Shown piece after piece: positions 37,253-49,416 of a stretch of 64,000 bases of DNA. The notes beneath the pieces are model-generated. The model saw only the letters and a list, made by a program, of their open reading frames with translations. It ran no database searches and was not told the origin of the DNA. The position numbers and the translations under genes are program-made. Location of the stretch: positions 496,001-560,000 of the forward strand of contig JAVXUO010002007.1 in the NCBI GenBank assembly GCA_033065855.1, read 5' to 3'. Position 1 is the first letter of the stretch. The number at the start of each line of letters is the position of its first letter. The DNA is from Escallonia rubra (lineage: Eukaryota; Streptophyta; Magnoliopsida; Escalloniales; Escalloniaceae).

Positions 37253-40200
37253 TTAATGACTCTCATCTCCAGGCAAAGAAATTTTCAGATATTCATCATT
37301 TCTGTAATTCGAGTACAAGGGAAGTTCAAGGGCTTTCTCTGCCATTTTCCTGTCCTCGTGTATCCTCTTTATCAGGTCTTCGAGGGATGAAAAGTTGGCC
37401 TGTCCAGGTGCCAATTTTCAGTGTCAATAAGGTGAAGACAAATACTAGGAGGACGGATCGAATACATCATGATGTAGTAATACCTCAGGCCGTATATAGC
37501 CAACAATAGCAAGACGTAGTTCCTCACCATAAAAATCCTCATCAAACTCATGAAGCAACCATGGCTCCTGAACATATAAAACAAGGTTCAGAAAGTGAGA
37601 TGTAAGTCCTTACAGGATACCACTGAAGTTCACACCGCACTCACTATTGTCTTCTCAGCATTGTCGAAGTATGGATTCCAACCAATACTCATGACCATCT
37701 TGTAAACACCTTTCATTGACAGTCCAGCCCAACCAAAATATACACCTGAGGGATGTTCTTGGAGGAGAGTGGAATAGCCCTCCGTAGATATATTAGCTGA
37801 GTGAAGAAAACAACTTAAAATAAGAATGGTTAATTAGCGAAAAAGGAAGAAAAGAAATTGAAACATGAGCAGCATAGAGTTTTCTCCACGATACTAAAAT
37901 TTAGAATGCACACAATATCAAAGGAAAGTATAAGTCGAGAGTCATAGTCTTTACACCAATAACATTCAGAGGTCATAAATTAATTAACAGGAGCAATACG
38001 CACCTGTAGGAATTCCAAGCACCTTTGAGCCACGACCAAATCCTTTAACGACGGGACCACCAATATACCATGGTTCAATTGGTAAAGTTCCCTCTATCCC
38101 TGCAATTAAACATCTCATGTTTTGATAAAATTGCGAATGCACTGAGAACCTTACTAAATATGAATGAATATGGTGATAGGTAATTACAATCTTCAAATGG
38201 AGGCAGGCCCCACATTTCAGGTCGCAAGTCAAGAAGAGAATTGATCACCTCATCTGCTGAAGTATAAAGATGGGACTGTTTTGGAAGAGATGGGACAGCA
38301 ACCACCTTCATATCGGCACCTTTACCGGCTGTAACACCTGGTCTGCCATAGCAGCAATTGCCAGTTTAAAGATATAGATTATCACCCCCCATAGAGTGAA
38401 AATGAATTACCAGGTAAGGCCGTAAGGGAACTTAAAAATGACTGAAAAACGCAGCAGAAAAAAAATAGAAAAATTTAATAGATAACTCTACAGGTATCAT
38501 TCAAGATCTAAAATATCTATGATCCTCCAAATGGACAGGTTAGGGAGGTAATATTAGGCAATATGCTTCTGGATTATCAGGCAGTATAAAAATATCTAGA
38601 TGAAACATAATTTCATGAACACACATAAGAAATCAGCCGTATACTGAAGATGCCAATGACTACAGCAATGACCAATGACTGATGCAAATGGCACCCCTAA
38701 TAGTAACTACAGGGACAAGGGAGTGATGGCTCTGAGTGTTAAGTAAACCCTTTCCTCTTGTTCATCGCCTTCCTTGTGTTTCTTCTGAGTGTGCGTCTTT
38801 TGTGTACGCAAGGTGTCATCATGCGCTGAGCTTTTTTATTTGATGAGTTCTGTAGTTTCTTAGGTCCAAGCCAGTTCAATTAGAACCTTGAAAGGCTACC
38901 ACTGCCCCACCCCAACAAACAAGATCTTAATACCTCCAACTTAAGCATGGTAAAGTTTGATGCAAGTAAACCCAGGTAAGTGAACACAGCTTTATAAAGT
39001 TGAATTGAAGCCCAATGAACATTTTGTGTCGGGTTCACACAGCCAACTAGAGTTCGGCCCTGAAATAAAATAGATTATGCTGAGGAAAAAAGAAAAGCAA
39101 AAGAAGGGTAGGAAGCCAAAACTAGTATTTGTCTTCATAGACTACCTCTGGCAAGCAAGTCACTGAAACAAGTAGTCATAATATGTCACGCACAGCTAGA
39201 TTCAAAGATACCTCCTTCAAGGAAAAATATTTATGGAAGAGGACAACAAACTATTTCTAACTAAACGTGGAATCGTAAAAGTAAAGAAACAAGACCAATG
39301 ATGCAGCACAAATGGTGGTAACACATCCTAAGAAGTTGGAAACTTGGTGGTATTGACATCCAAAAAATATATTTGTTCTTCACTATTCCTTAGAAATTTA
39401 ATGAAGGTAAGCTACAGTGGCAGATGTCATTATAAACCTGCAGAGTGCAGAAGACTTCTCTCAAAATTCTACAGTAACATGTTGAACGAACCACGAGAAT
39501 ATTGCAACCTATAAGGTCTCAGACAAGCAATCACCAATTTATGCTGTCCATTAAATTGGATTGACTCTAAGCTTTTACTTTAAGTATACTATTTAAGACT
39601 ATGGAAAAAGAGCATGACCAGGCAGGTTTGATTGAAAAAAGTTTCAGATCACTATTGAATTAGAAAGCTCACAGTGAATCTTCAATAACGAGACAGCTGG
39701 AAGGATCACAATTCATTCTTTTAGCTGCTTCAAGGAATCTTAGAACAGAAAAAAGCGCAAAGTTAGAGTTCCAGAAGAATATGTAGACATGATACATTCA
39801 AAAAAGAGTCCAAGACCAACTCAATACATCCCATCTTACATTTCAGGAGATGGCTTCCCTGCTGTTACTTCGTCACCACCAATAATGACAGAGAAAGACT
39901 CTTTCCAGCCTATAAATCGGAATAATAAGTTAGTTCAGAATGGACAAAAAAAGCAAGTTGTTAATTTCTTGTCTTACTGTTAATTAGCATTTCTTATGCA
40001 CATGTAAGGGAAGAACAAGACCAGATATTTCTAGATGAACATACCAGGCTGATAAGATATTTTAGTATCAACATTTGTCCTTGGGGAGTTTGAGGCTAAT
40101 GCCATTTGCACGCCATGACCCCTAAAATGATTAATCAACCGATTGGCACCTGGAAGAGCTTTTACTTTGCACCACCTACCATGATTATCAACAGCACATT

Positions 40201-42250
40201 CAGAAGAGAGTCACAATTTCAAAACGGTTACAGGAGTCTAACTAGAAACGACGGAGATCTATATGTAATTGTATAAGACAATTACATATATTCACATGGC
40301 AGATAAAGCAAAAGCTCAACCCCATCAAAATGTTCTAAGATGCCCTTTTGCAAGTCAAACCTGTAATAGCATAGGGTATCTAAAACCAGTCAATGTAAAG
40401 TAGCAAACGATAAAATTTGAGCAGTCCTTGAGAACCTATTATATGTGACTACAGGCTCCCCCTCAGCGGAGCTTCTGCTGAACCTTATGTAGTCAAAGAA
40501 GGCTCAATAACATAAAGTTTGACCAAATGGACACAAGAGAAGAACAACAGGTAATATCAGAATCCCAACACGTATTCTTTCAGAGGATGTCTATGCAAGA
40601 GCTAATTAACAAAAACCATCAGACATGAGAGGAGGGAGGATAAGAACTGTGTGATGTGTGAACCCAACAGTACTACTATATCACTAACTTGCTTACGCTC
40701 GAGTATCCTAAAGTATAAACCTTCATTTACTTGACAGAGGAACCATGTCCTGTATAGACCATTAAATGACAATTTAAAGCTATCTAACAATGGCAAGCAG
40801 CTTCGCGGAGGTGAATTATTATGTTCTAGTTATAAAACCTGCATTTTGATGGCAATTGCTCGCTCCCAAAATGGACTGAACCCAAAAATTCATAATGTTT
40901 TGACAGAGGATTAAATGTTTTACTACCTAGATGCATCTCTTATTCTACATCAGTTGAAAGTTCCCAAACTCGGGCTAAAAGTGTTTGATCTTGAATAGAA
41001 AACGAAAAATAAGTACAAGTAGGGTTAATTACTGAGCAGAGAACATCGGGGTGATTTCTGAGACAAATTCATCCGTTGATAAAGGAAGCCCAAAATCTTC
41101 CACAATAACAGCTGCAGCTTCTGAGGGTGTCTTTCCTACTATCCTATAAGCTGCTTTCCCATCCCACTGCTTCCCATATTTATTCAGGTAAACTCTCAGA
41201 ACATCGCTCACAATACCATCTGTCAAGTAATTGAATAAAATCATGAGAAGGAAAAGGAGAAGGAAAGGGAAAAGCACCAACATCAAAATAGGCATAAAGG
41301 TTAGATAGTCATTTAATCTTGTGGAATGAGTGGTAAAATCATATTTGAAACTAAAAGTTTGACATATTAAAAAAAATTGACTGATCTTGTGGCAACTCTA
41401 AAGGGCCTCCAAGTTAAACTTTTCATTCTCCTATGTAACTGTCTTTCACTTTAGAGGAGTGTGGTAGTGAGCAGGTTTAGTGAGGGAGAAGGGAGATGCG
41501 CTCTCTGCTTCTTTATTCAACCTTGCTGCTCTAGTTTGTAGACTGGCAACACCAAAGGGTCAGGTCAGCTAGAAAGAACGTCTGACTTGATAGATTGAGG
41601 TTCTGGCATGATGTGTGGTATGCGAAGCAGCCACTATGGCAAGACATGCTCAAGAAAGAAATTTTGGGTCAAGAGGATTTATGTGGTTGAGGTGATTTGG
41701 AGGGTTCTTCTTGGAACCCAATTTCCAGAAGGAAATGGATAATTGAGAACCCTGTAGGTCAAGCAAGGTGGACCAAGACCTCGTCCATTTTTTATAGTTT
41801 GGAGCGCTAGGTTTGAGAGAAGTAGAAGAACATTTGAGGTGGAAGAAATGTTGGGGATTTGGCCCAGCTTTTTCTAAATTTAAAGCATTAGGTATGAGAA
41901 AAGTAAAAGAGCATTTCAGGCGGAAGAAGTGTCTATATGTAACCTTCAGGCTTGGGTTTAGAAGTGTTCTTGTGGCTCTGTCGCCTCTGTGTATTAGTTT
42001 CAAAAGCAAATGCATTGTGCCACCTTTTGGGACCTTCCAATACAGTTTTCTTTTTTATCAAACACAAGCATAACAATGAGCCCGTAGTACACTGAGAACA
42101 ATACTAAGAATAAGTTGGTCACCGGATATGCATCAACAATTCAAGCATTCAAATTATAAGTTGATGAAGCCCACCTGTATTAAGAAGTGTACCATCCAGG
42201 TCAAGGATAACACATGGCAGAAATTTCTTCAGTGGATTTGTCATCGACAT
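37253..42250 (-). CDS. FHY: Bifunctional FMN hydrolase / riboflavin kinase, 387 aa
   Basis: This plant-type fusion enzyme (AtFMN/FHy family) has an N-terminal HAD phosphatase that converts FMN to riboflavin and a C-terminal kinase that makes FMN from riboflavin and ATP. Exons in coding order: 42250-42175, 41219-41033, 40175-40045, 39909-39840, 39738-39673, 38342-38188, 38099-38004, 37796-37645, 37567-37484, 37399-37253; total 1164 nt. The HAD motifs are all present: nucleophile loop DLDGTLLNTDG (17-27), ALASNS, GKPSPEIFLEAAKR, and VIEDSLPGVTAGK. The kinase half has IGGPVVKGFGRGSKVLGIPT, HPSGVYFGWAGL, MSIGWNPYFDNAEKTIEPW and DFYGEELRLAIVGYIRPE, with the PTAN and FYGEE nucleotide/flavin-site signatures intact. 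The ATG at 42250 starts MSMTNPLKK, as in Arabidopsis (MSMSNSLKK); the frame runs open upstream without ATG and meets a stop in the non-coding first exon. Both activities should be retained. Confidence 0.96.
41490..42065 (+). mobile_element. LINE-type retrotransposon 3'-end remnant in FMN/FHY intron
   Basis: The plus strand near 41597-41690 reads RFWHDVWYAKQPLWQDML in one frame, resembling the FW-D-W motif of the zinc-binding linker domain after plant LINE reverse transcriptases. Downstream, IVWSARFERSRRTFEVEE resembles the W-ER-R-F motif near LINE ORF2 C-termini, and a second diverged copy follows about 80 bp later (41880-41935). Frames are broken by stops. It lies antisense to the host gene between coding exons 1 and 2. 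The assignment rests on remembered motifs only. Confidence 0.4.
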
Positions 42251-43235
42251 TGAAATGAACAGGCAAATCTCTCGAATAAGATTTGTGCTCTTAACCGCAA
42301 AGTATCTGAAAAACAAAAAAGAACAAACTTTGACTCACTGATTTGTATACAGATTCCATGACTAATCTAACTTAAGGAAAAGAGATTCATTATAGCAGCT
42401 AAAAATTCACATTATTTTCGAAAACAAAAATCCAATTCAATAACCTAGAACAATAACAATATTTTGATGTGTCCCACTCAAATATTAAATTAAACAATGC
42501 CCATGAAAATGAACAAAATCTAATAATGGTGGACCACCAGGACTATTATAGTTTGTGTTTCAATCAAAAGAATAATGTACCTTAATTTGACCAAAAAGAC
42601 AACTAGTTAATGAGTGATTTTCAGTCAGCTATGCCAGCGGATGAAAAATCCCCAATCTCATACACAAGGCAAATAATATACAACTACCAAGAGTGCAGCC
42701 ACACCAACCCACTAAAGTCGGTCAAACTAGAGTACCATTACCGTCACTTTAATCTTCTCTCCAAACACTACTAATATAGACAGCATATACGTACGTACAT
42801 TCTTGGTCTAGACTGGTCAATTTTCACGATTAATCCGTCTTTTCATCTGGGTGTTCCCCCAAATGCTCTAATTTAGGTCTCTTTCACCAATTCTGAGCAT
42901 GAGAAGCCATTATAAGGGTTTGATTAATCTATCTTCTTATCCCTGTCTAGGGAAAACATTTACTCAACCATAGAACCCTTTTACCAACATATATTAATGA
43001 GCAAGAAAACACTTGAACATTTCAACTAATCCAGCAAAGACTTTCCACCCACTATTTCACGCTTTCTACACGACTCCTCTGTATATATCTTAAGCTCTAT
43101 CCTCAAACGGTAAAAAGGGAATGGCCTATCTAATCGCACCAAAACTGGGTTTATGATGTAGTGCAGGAATTGAGAAGTGTAACATACCTGTGGAGAGGTA
43201 CTTGAGCAAATGACAAAACAATCTCAATTACTTAC

Positions 43236-43300
43236 ACTGATCGTGTTGCTTCACAGGCTTCTTCTTGCTTAAGCTCGATAGTGTGATAGCTGGAACCGGA
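43236..43300 (-). other. Non-coding first exon of the FMN/FHY gene
   Basis: A strong donor, CAGT|GTAAGT on the minus strand, ends this exon at 43236. The acceptor TTTTTCAG precedes 42305, giving a second exon with 55 bases of leader before the ATG at 42250. The exon has no ATG in the coding frame and an in-frame TAG. The upstream edge (transcription start) is a guess near 43300. Confidence 0.55.
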
Positions 43301-43508
43301 TGCCTATGAGAAAAGTACGAAGAGTAAAGGGGTGGGAGGGACTGTACCAACTGAGAAAACGAAGCTCAGATTCCCGTTTTTGTTCCCGCTTGATTGGACA
43401 GGCCTACGTTTGTGCCACACGCCAACAACTGAGCAAAAAGAAGCCAAACATTTCAAGAAATTATTATCAATATATATATATATTATCACAAGTGCCCTAC
43501 ATATTAGG

Positions 43509-44755
43509 ATTTGGATCGTCTGATGCTGTAACGCTAGTTACAGCCGTCGGATCAAAATGGACGTGTCAGATTAAGCCACGTCACTAATTCGAAAAAAAAC
43601 CTTAAACGGAGGCTTAACGGACAGCAGAGTGCCGTTAAGCAGATCTGCTCCCCCCCCCCCTCTCTCTCTGTCAAATCCGCTCTCGCTGAAAACTCCCTTC
43701 TCTCTCTCCCTATAAAAAATATACGATCCATGGCTGCTTCTTTCACTCTCCTCTTGCTCTCTAATAATCACTCACTGGCGAAGGTTGGATATTGGTAGAT
43801 TTGGCTTGACAGTGGAGGTTCTGGTAGTTCGGAAGGGCGAGATGATATGAAAAGCAGTGGTGATAGTGATGCCAAAAGTGACGCCGGAAGGTGGAGCTGT
43901 TGCGGCCGAAATGAAGGAACGAAGAAGGTAAGGGAGCTGATTTCAGAGATGGGCGGTGAATTTTTAGAGAGAGGGAGAGAGGCATCTGGGTAAGTGGAAG
44001 GTGATGCTTTGGTGAATTTCAGAGCTGATTTCCGTCCATGTCGCCGGAAGTGTCTGGGTGAATTTCTTCCGTCCAGAGAGAGAGGGGCAGATCTGCGTGA
44101 ATTGTGTGTGTGTGTCACACACACAATTCTACGTTTTTGCTGCGTAATTGAGAGTGCCGAAAGAGGGAGTTCTCCTTGCTTCTACACTTTTGCTGCTCTC
44201 TTTGGCGGGTTTCACTTTCATGTAGGAGTCTAAAATGAAGCAAGGTAATTACATTCATCAGAATTCGGGTTTTCACTTCTCAGTGAGTGAAAGATTTGTC
44301 CCCAGGAAGCTTTACCCTCATGAGCCCTAGCCTCACTGCTGCGCTTTCTCAGGTGGAACCCTAGAAACTAATTTGGGTAAAGTAGGCACAGTCTGCCGAA
44401 GGGGAAGCAGAATGAGAAATCAGAGACTTCGGTTTTTTTTGTGGGTTAAGATGGGTTAGTTTGGTTTTAATGGGCTTGACCCAATTTAATTCATTTAAAT
44501 GTTTACCCACCGACCCAAACTTAAATTAGTTGGGTTTGGTTGGTTAAAACTTATCCAAATTTGGGCTGAATTGGTTAAAGCCCATTTTAAACCGGCCCAT
44601 ATTGCAGCCCTATGTGTGTGTGAGAGAGAGAGAGATCTGGGTAACGCCGTAACGGCGGTAACCTCTTCTTTTTGTTGGCGAATCGGTGACGTGGCCTAAT
44701 CTGACACGTCCATTTTGATATGTCTGTTGTAACCTAGTTAGAGGAGACGATCCAA
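43509..44755. mobile_element. Non-autonomous Mutator-like element upstream of FMN/FHY
   Basis: The outer parts are inverted repeats of about 80 bp (43509-43592 and 44679-44755) sharing TTGGATCGTCT and the perfect block ATCAAAATGGACGTGTCAGA. The flanking 9-mers CATATTAGG and CATACTAGC match at 7 of 9, compatible with an old 9-bp target-site duplication; the exact left edge is uncertain by a few bases. The interior has CT-rich tracts, a C run at 43651-43660, GA microsatellite and no transposase. Its inner edge is about 200 bp from the first exon of the flavin gene, so it may overlap that promoter. Confidence 0.7.
44099..44129. repeat. 31-bp near-perfect palindrome
   Basis: GAATTGTGTGTGTGTG is followed directly by its complement-like half TCACACACACAATTC. 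It could extrude as a hairpin. It lies inside the Mutator-like element. Confidence 0.85.
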
Positions 44756-44764
44756 CATACTAGC

Positions 44765-47700
44765 TAAAACCACCGGTTACAAAATGAAGAGTTATATAAT
44801 TTGCTATTACTCAAAAGTTGAGAGCACTAAAAATTAAAAGATAAATAAATTTATATATATGTGCAGTGATAAACCGAGTATATATGTCACAAAAATAATA
44901 TAAAATTGGCACTAATGACAGTGAAAAATAATATTTCCGTCATTTCGCTAGTCAATAACAAAATTTTAAAAATATTATATATATAAGATGTTAAAGCAAA
45001 GTACCGTAGAATTGGCACTAATAACTGCGAAGATTAATAATTATGTATTTTATCACCTAATAACAAAGTTTGAGGAAAAGAAATGATATACTATCACCAA
45101 ATAGCATCAACTCCACATTTTATGTGGCATGGCATCTTTACAAAGCAAATAATATTTTCACATAAATACAATTCTGAAGTGATAAAAACTAAGTCAAAAT
45201 CGTTAAGACAATCTTGAAATAATAAAACTGATCTATTTTGCATTACAAGTATGTTATTCTTCAGAACGGTTTGAAATTGCAAACAATTAATTGACAATAG
45301 AAACCAGTAACTCCGGATATGCGTTTTAGATAGGAAAGAAACAGCGTGAATATAATCTTTGTAGCATTGTTAGAACAGTTTTGTATCTCCAGATTTTGTC
45401 ACAATCTCAAAATCTAAATAAACACGTTGCTAATTACTTCGCTTTTTATTTCTTAAAGTCGTTGAAAAAAGTTAAAACTCATGCACTTCATAGTTAATAG
45501 CTTTTTACTCTTGTAACCTTTTTAAGATAGATATATTAATGGTTAGTCCCTCCTTTTTGTTCATAAAGATAAAAATGCTACGGCTCTTAGAAAATTTCAG
45601 GGGGGGAATAGATGTTCAAAAAATTTCAAAAATCACCCATCAGCACCATCTAAAATCCAAATCCATATAGCATTACCAGAAAGCAAACCACCATCTTTAT
45701 CACCAACACTCGTGAGCATCACAAATTGCCATATCCAATAAAACAACCACCGCATTCGAACCCACCACTACAACAAAAACACCACCCGAACAACACCACC
45801 ATCAGCCACAGACCATCGCCACCATCGACCACAATATCCATAACATGAATCATAATAGTAATCAAAATAAATACAGAAGGATGAAGTACTGAATTATTAG
45901 AAGGAAAGCATGATTTAGTGTAACTCGGTGGGGCGCCTGGTGGGTAATAGTGGTTGATGGATTCGTTTACTTTACGGTTGTGGTTGGATTTTATGATGGC
46001 GACCAAAAGTGGGACTCCATCAGAAACCTTGCCATCAAGCGATGCTGTAATGGTTGTTGGTGGGAACGACCGCTGGATGTTGGTGTATTGGTCAAATGTT
46101 TCTCAGGTCTGCAACTTTCGATTGGGGACTGTGATGCTAATGGTGGTTATTCGGTTATGGTGGTGATGATGGTGGTGTGGGTATGATGATTGTTGCGAAG
46201 GATATTTAGGAACTTTGACAGAGAAAGAGAAATTGTGGCGGCGCTCAACCACCGACGGAATGTGGTGGAGGTCATATAGATTTGATGGTGGTGATTGGTG
46301 TGGTGAATAGACACACAGAATCCCCTACCCCACCCCCCCCCTGTCCCAGGCTGTCTAGCTTTCCACCACTGCTCCCACTACATTACCCTCTACCACCCCA
46401 CCTCCGTCCCTCCACCCCACGCATCCCCATCTTCGACCCCCAACCAACGGCCCACATCATCCGAGATCCCCACAGCTCCCACAATCCCAACCCCCCGTCC
46501 CTCCACCCTACCACCCACCCTCTAAACCCCGAGTAAGCCCAGTCTGCCTAATCGTCCACCATGGTGACATGTACAGTTTTATGGGTTTGTGGAAAGATGA
46601 TAGGGGATTGCATGAAATAAAAAATAGAAAAAAGTGACGACGTTAGGTTTTCTTAAAGAGAAAATTGGAGCAGTTTGGCAAAACGTGGGGTTGTGGCTGA
46701 TGTTTAGGCCCGAAAGGGTGGGGTTGGTTAGAATATTTAGCCAATGAAAATATGACAACTAATATTTCATTTATAAAAATTAAAAAAACTGATAAAGTTA
46801 GATTGTTAGTTTGGAAGGCTATGAGCCTATCAATCGAATCCTATTATATATAGTATAAATTATAACCAGTGTTTGGTGTTTTTCTCGTCTTAGTCACTTG
46901 TAAATAGAATCGAACCGTCGGATCGTGCAATATTGAGATTGATTACCATTTAGAGTCTGATTTAATCACTTAAGTGATTATAATTTTTCAGTAAACTAAA
47001 TCGTGACAGACCTCCTAGTTATTCGCCAATTAAACCGTACCGGCATTTCACCTCCAAACGATTTGGGGCTATTCAGTAATTACAAGCAGTTACATTTCAA
47101 GTACCTGAAAGTCTTGGGTTAGAGTGAAATTTTGCTTGAAAGATGGAGAGTGAACCAACGAGTGAAGAGACATCAGCGACAATTGGATTATATGCAAAAG
47201 TGTGTTAGGAGATGGGTGCGGTGGTGGGTTTCGTCTTGGTGGTGGCAATGCGGTGGCTCTTAATGGGTCTATTTGGTGGTGTTGCGTGTGGGGTGGTGGT
47301 TTGTGGGTGGCTGGGGGAACAAAAAGATGGATGTGGGGGAGCAGAAGAGGTAAAAATAAATGCCAGTCAATTTAAGGGCTTTAGTAAAATACTTTTGGAG
47401 CCCTCATGTTTAAGTAATTGTGATTGTGACGCGGATGCACCATAGGGTTCAGTTAGTAAATTATTAAAAGGTTAGAGTTTTAATTGGTCAAAAAATTATG
47501 ACCAGAGTTTAAGTAATTAAATCGAGGTCTAGGTTATAACTGGTATCTATTATTATCACCAGTTGTTCTCCCACTTAGTTGCACTAGTATACGGTGAATC
47601 TCTTGGTTGTTATCGATATTCAATAGATTAATACTTTCTCACAATTATTCATAAAATTTTGAAGAACCAACTTTGTTCCACATAGTATAAGCTAATGACT

Positions 47701-48348
47701 TCTATTAGCGTATATCATAGTTTTTTTTTTTTTTTTTTTGGGGGGGGGGGGGGGGATCAAGTACATATATCAATAAATATGATGGGAAAATATGCACATA
47801 TATAAACACAATAAATAAGATAAGTTAGATGGTTGACTATATGTCAATAGCTTCTCACTTGAGATTGTAGAGCTTTATGCCGCGCTGAAAGATTTTACCA
47901 TTTGTTTTGATTTCCTTATTATTGTTAAAGTGTTTTAACATTTACTTTGTCTTGCTTGAAATGCATGAGAAAGATAACATTTCCTTTTAATGAAGTTTTG
48001 TCAAATTAAATCCGGTACATATTCTCAAGGCCGAGCAAAGTTATTTCTCTTGAAATTTACAATCTTATTAATAAGGTTTCAAAAAAAGAAATTGAAAGTG
48101 GTTTAACTCTTTAGACAATATTTAATTGAAAACGTTTCTGGAGAAAAAAATAAATGTGAAATCTCTCTCCGGTCACTCCCTCCCATCTCCCCTCTTTTGA
48201 AAAATTCCAAGAACTCTTTGCATTATTGCTATATGTACAAACAAACAACAAACTGTAAGTAATAAGCATATTCCACCATATTTTCCTCTAGACGAAGATA
48301 CATTGAAGTCACGCAGAGCCTCGCCTAAAGTAAAAAGATAGTGGGTGA
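44765..48348. other. Intergenic, repeat-rich region without genes
   Basis: Very AT-rich at the start, then alternating pyrimidine-rich (CCACC) blocks at about 45710-45830 and 46320-46540, and a G-rich block at 47200-47345. The blocks give spurious Pro- or Gly/Val-rich frames. A T19G16 homopolymer junction lies at 47721-47755. Weak inverted similarity between 46850-47000 and 47460-47570 may be a worn Mutator-like element. No gene is supported. Confidence 0.5.
47721..47755. repeat. T19-G16 homopolymer junction
   Basis: Nineteen T followed directly by sixteen G. Length is unreliable and the join may be an assembly weak point. Confidence 0.85.
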
Positions 48349-48356
48349 TTCGAGAC

Positions 48357-49408
48357 TAGGGGTGGCAAAATGGGTAGGTGGGTTGAGTTTGGGTGTTAAT
48401 TAATTGGGTTGGGTCTAAATGGATCATTAACCCATTTAACCCGTTTAGTAATGGGTTTAATGGGTTATCTCTTAAATGGGTTGGTTTCACCCATTTACAC
48501 CCATTTATCCAATAATGAACCATTTACATTACAAAATTCTCATATCTCCCCTTCGTCTGAAACCACCGCCACCAATTCACATGCTACAGTCGAAGCCACA
48601 ACACATCCTATATCCACTTTTATCGTCGCCGTCCCCACCCATACCCACCTCCGCCGGACCGTCGCCACGCTCTCACCCACCTCAATACTCACAACCACCG
48701 CATCATGCCATAATTACCACCACACCCACAACAAAACCAACAACTACCACCACAACCGCTAAAAAATTTCCATTACCCAAGGTAAAAACCCCCGTGGCTC
48801 CTCCACAAAAACCCAGATCTGCTTCTCTTAACCATTGCAAATTCGAATTTCACTTACAACCTCAATGTGACTAAATCTCTTCCACGCTCAGGCGGTGGAT
48901 GCTCGGCCTGGTGGTTGTGGCTGTGAACTTAGTCGTCGATGGCGCCCGTGGGTGTGCGATAGTTGGAGGTGGTGATGGTGGCCGAGGGACTGCGACTGGA
49001 GAGGATGTGTGATAGGGGCCGTGGGTCTGCAACTGGACGTGACCGGAGGCGATTGTTGGGCAGTAGTGATAGCCTTCGGCGCCAGATTGGTGGCTGTGTT
49101 GTGGGATGTGGCTGCCGGCGCGATTGAAAATGATTCCATTTGTGCTGGTGGTGTTGGTTAAGAGAGAGAATGTCTATGTAATGTGTAACCGTCCAGCTTA
49201 TTCTCACTTTGTTAATGTGCCACTAAAAAGTGAGATACGTATACGGTTAAATGGACACCCATTTACAACCCACTTAAACGCACGAATAATTGGGTTGTAA
49301 AATGAATGACCCATTTACGATCCATTTATTAAATGGGTGGGTTTTGGTGAATTTTAAGTGGGCGGATTTGGGCGGATAAATGGGTTTGGGTCTTCATTGC
49401 CACCCCTA
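48357..49408. mobile_element. Non-autonomous hAT element, 1052 bp
   Basis: A perfect 8-bp target-site duplication, TTCGAGAC, flanks the element (48349-48356 and 49409-49416). Both ends read TAGGGGTGGCAA inward, the classic hAT terminus in plants. Subterminal regions are dense in the motif AATGGGT or its complement ACCCATTT, as expected for transposase-binding sites. The interior (48560-49150) is CCA- or GGTGG-rich, giving long but compositionally odd frames on both strands. No transposase domain (hATC, BED finger) is seen. Confidence 0.92.
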
Positions 49409-49416
49409 TTCGAGAC

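Noticed and set aside
42251-42305. N-terminal extension of the FMN/FHY protein through the leader
   Set aside because: The frame is open but has no ATG, and reaches an in-frame TAG in the first exon; the known family start is MSM.
48409-49207. Frames of 83-132 codons on both strands
   Set aside because: Contained within a hAT element with strand-biased CCA/GGT sequence and no recognised domains.
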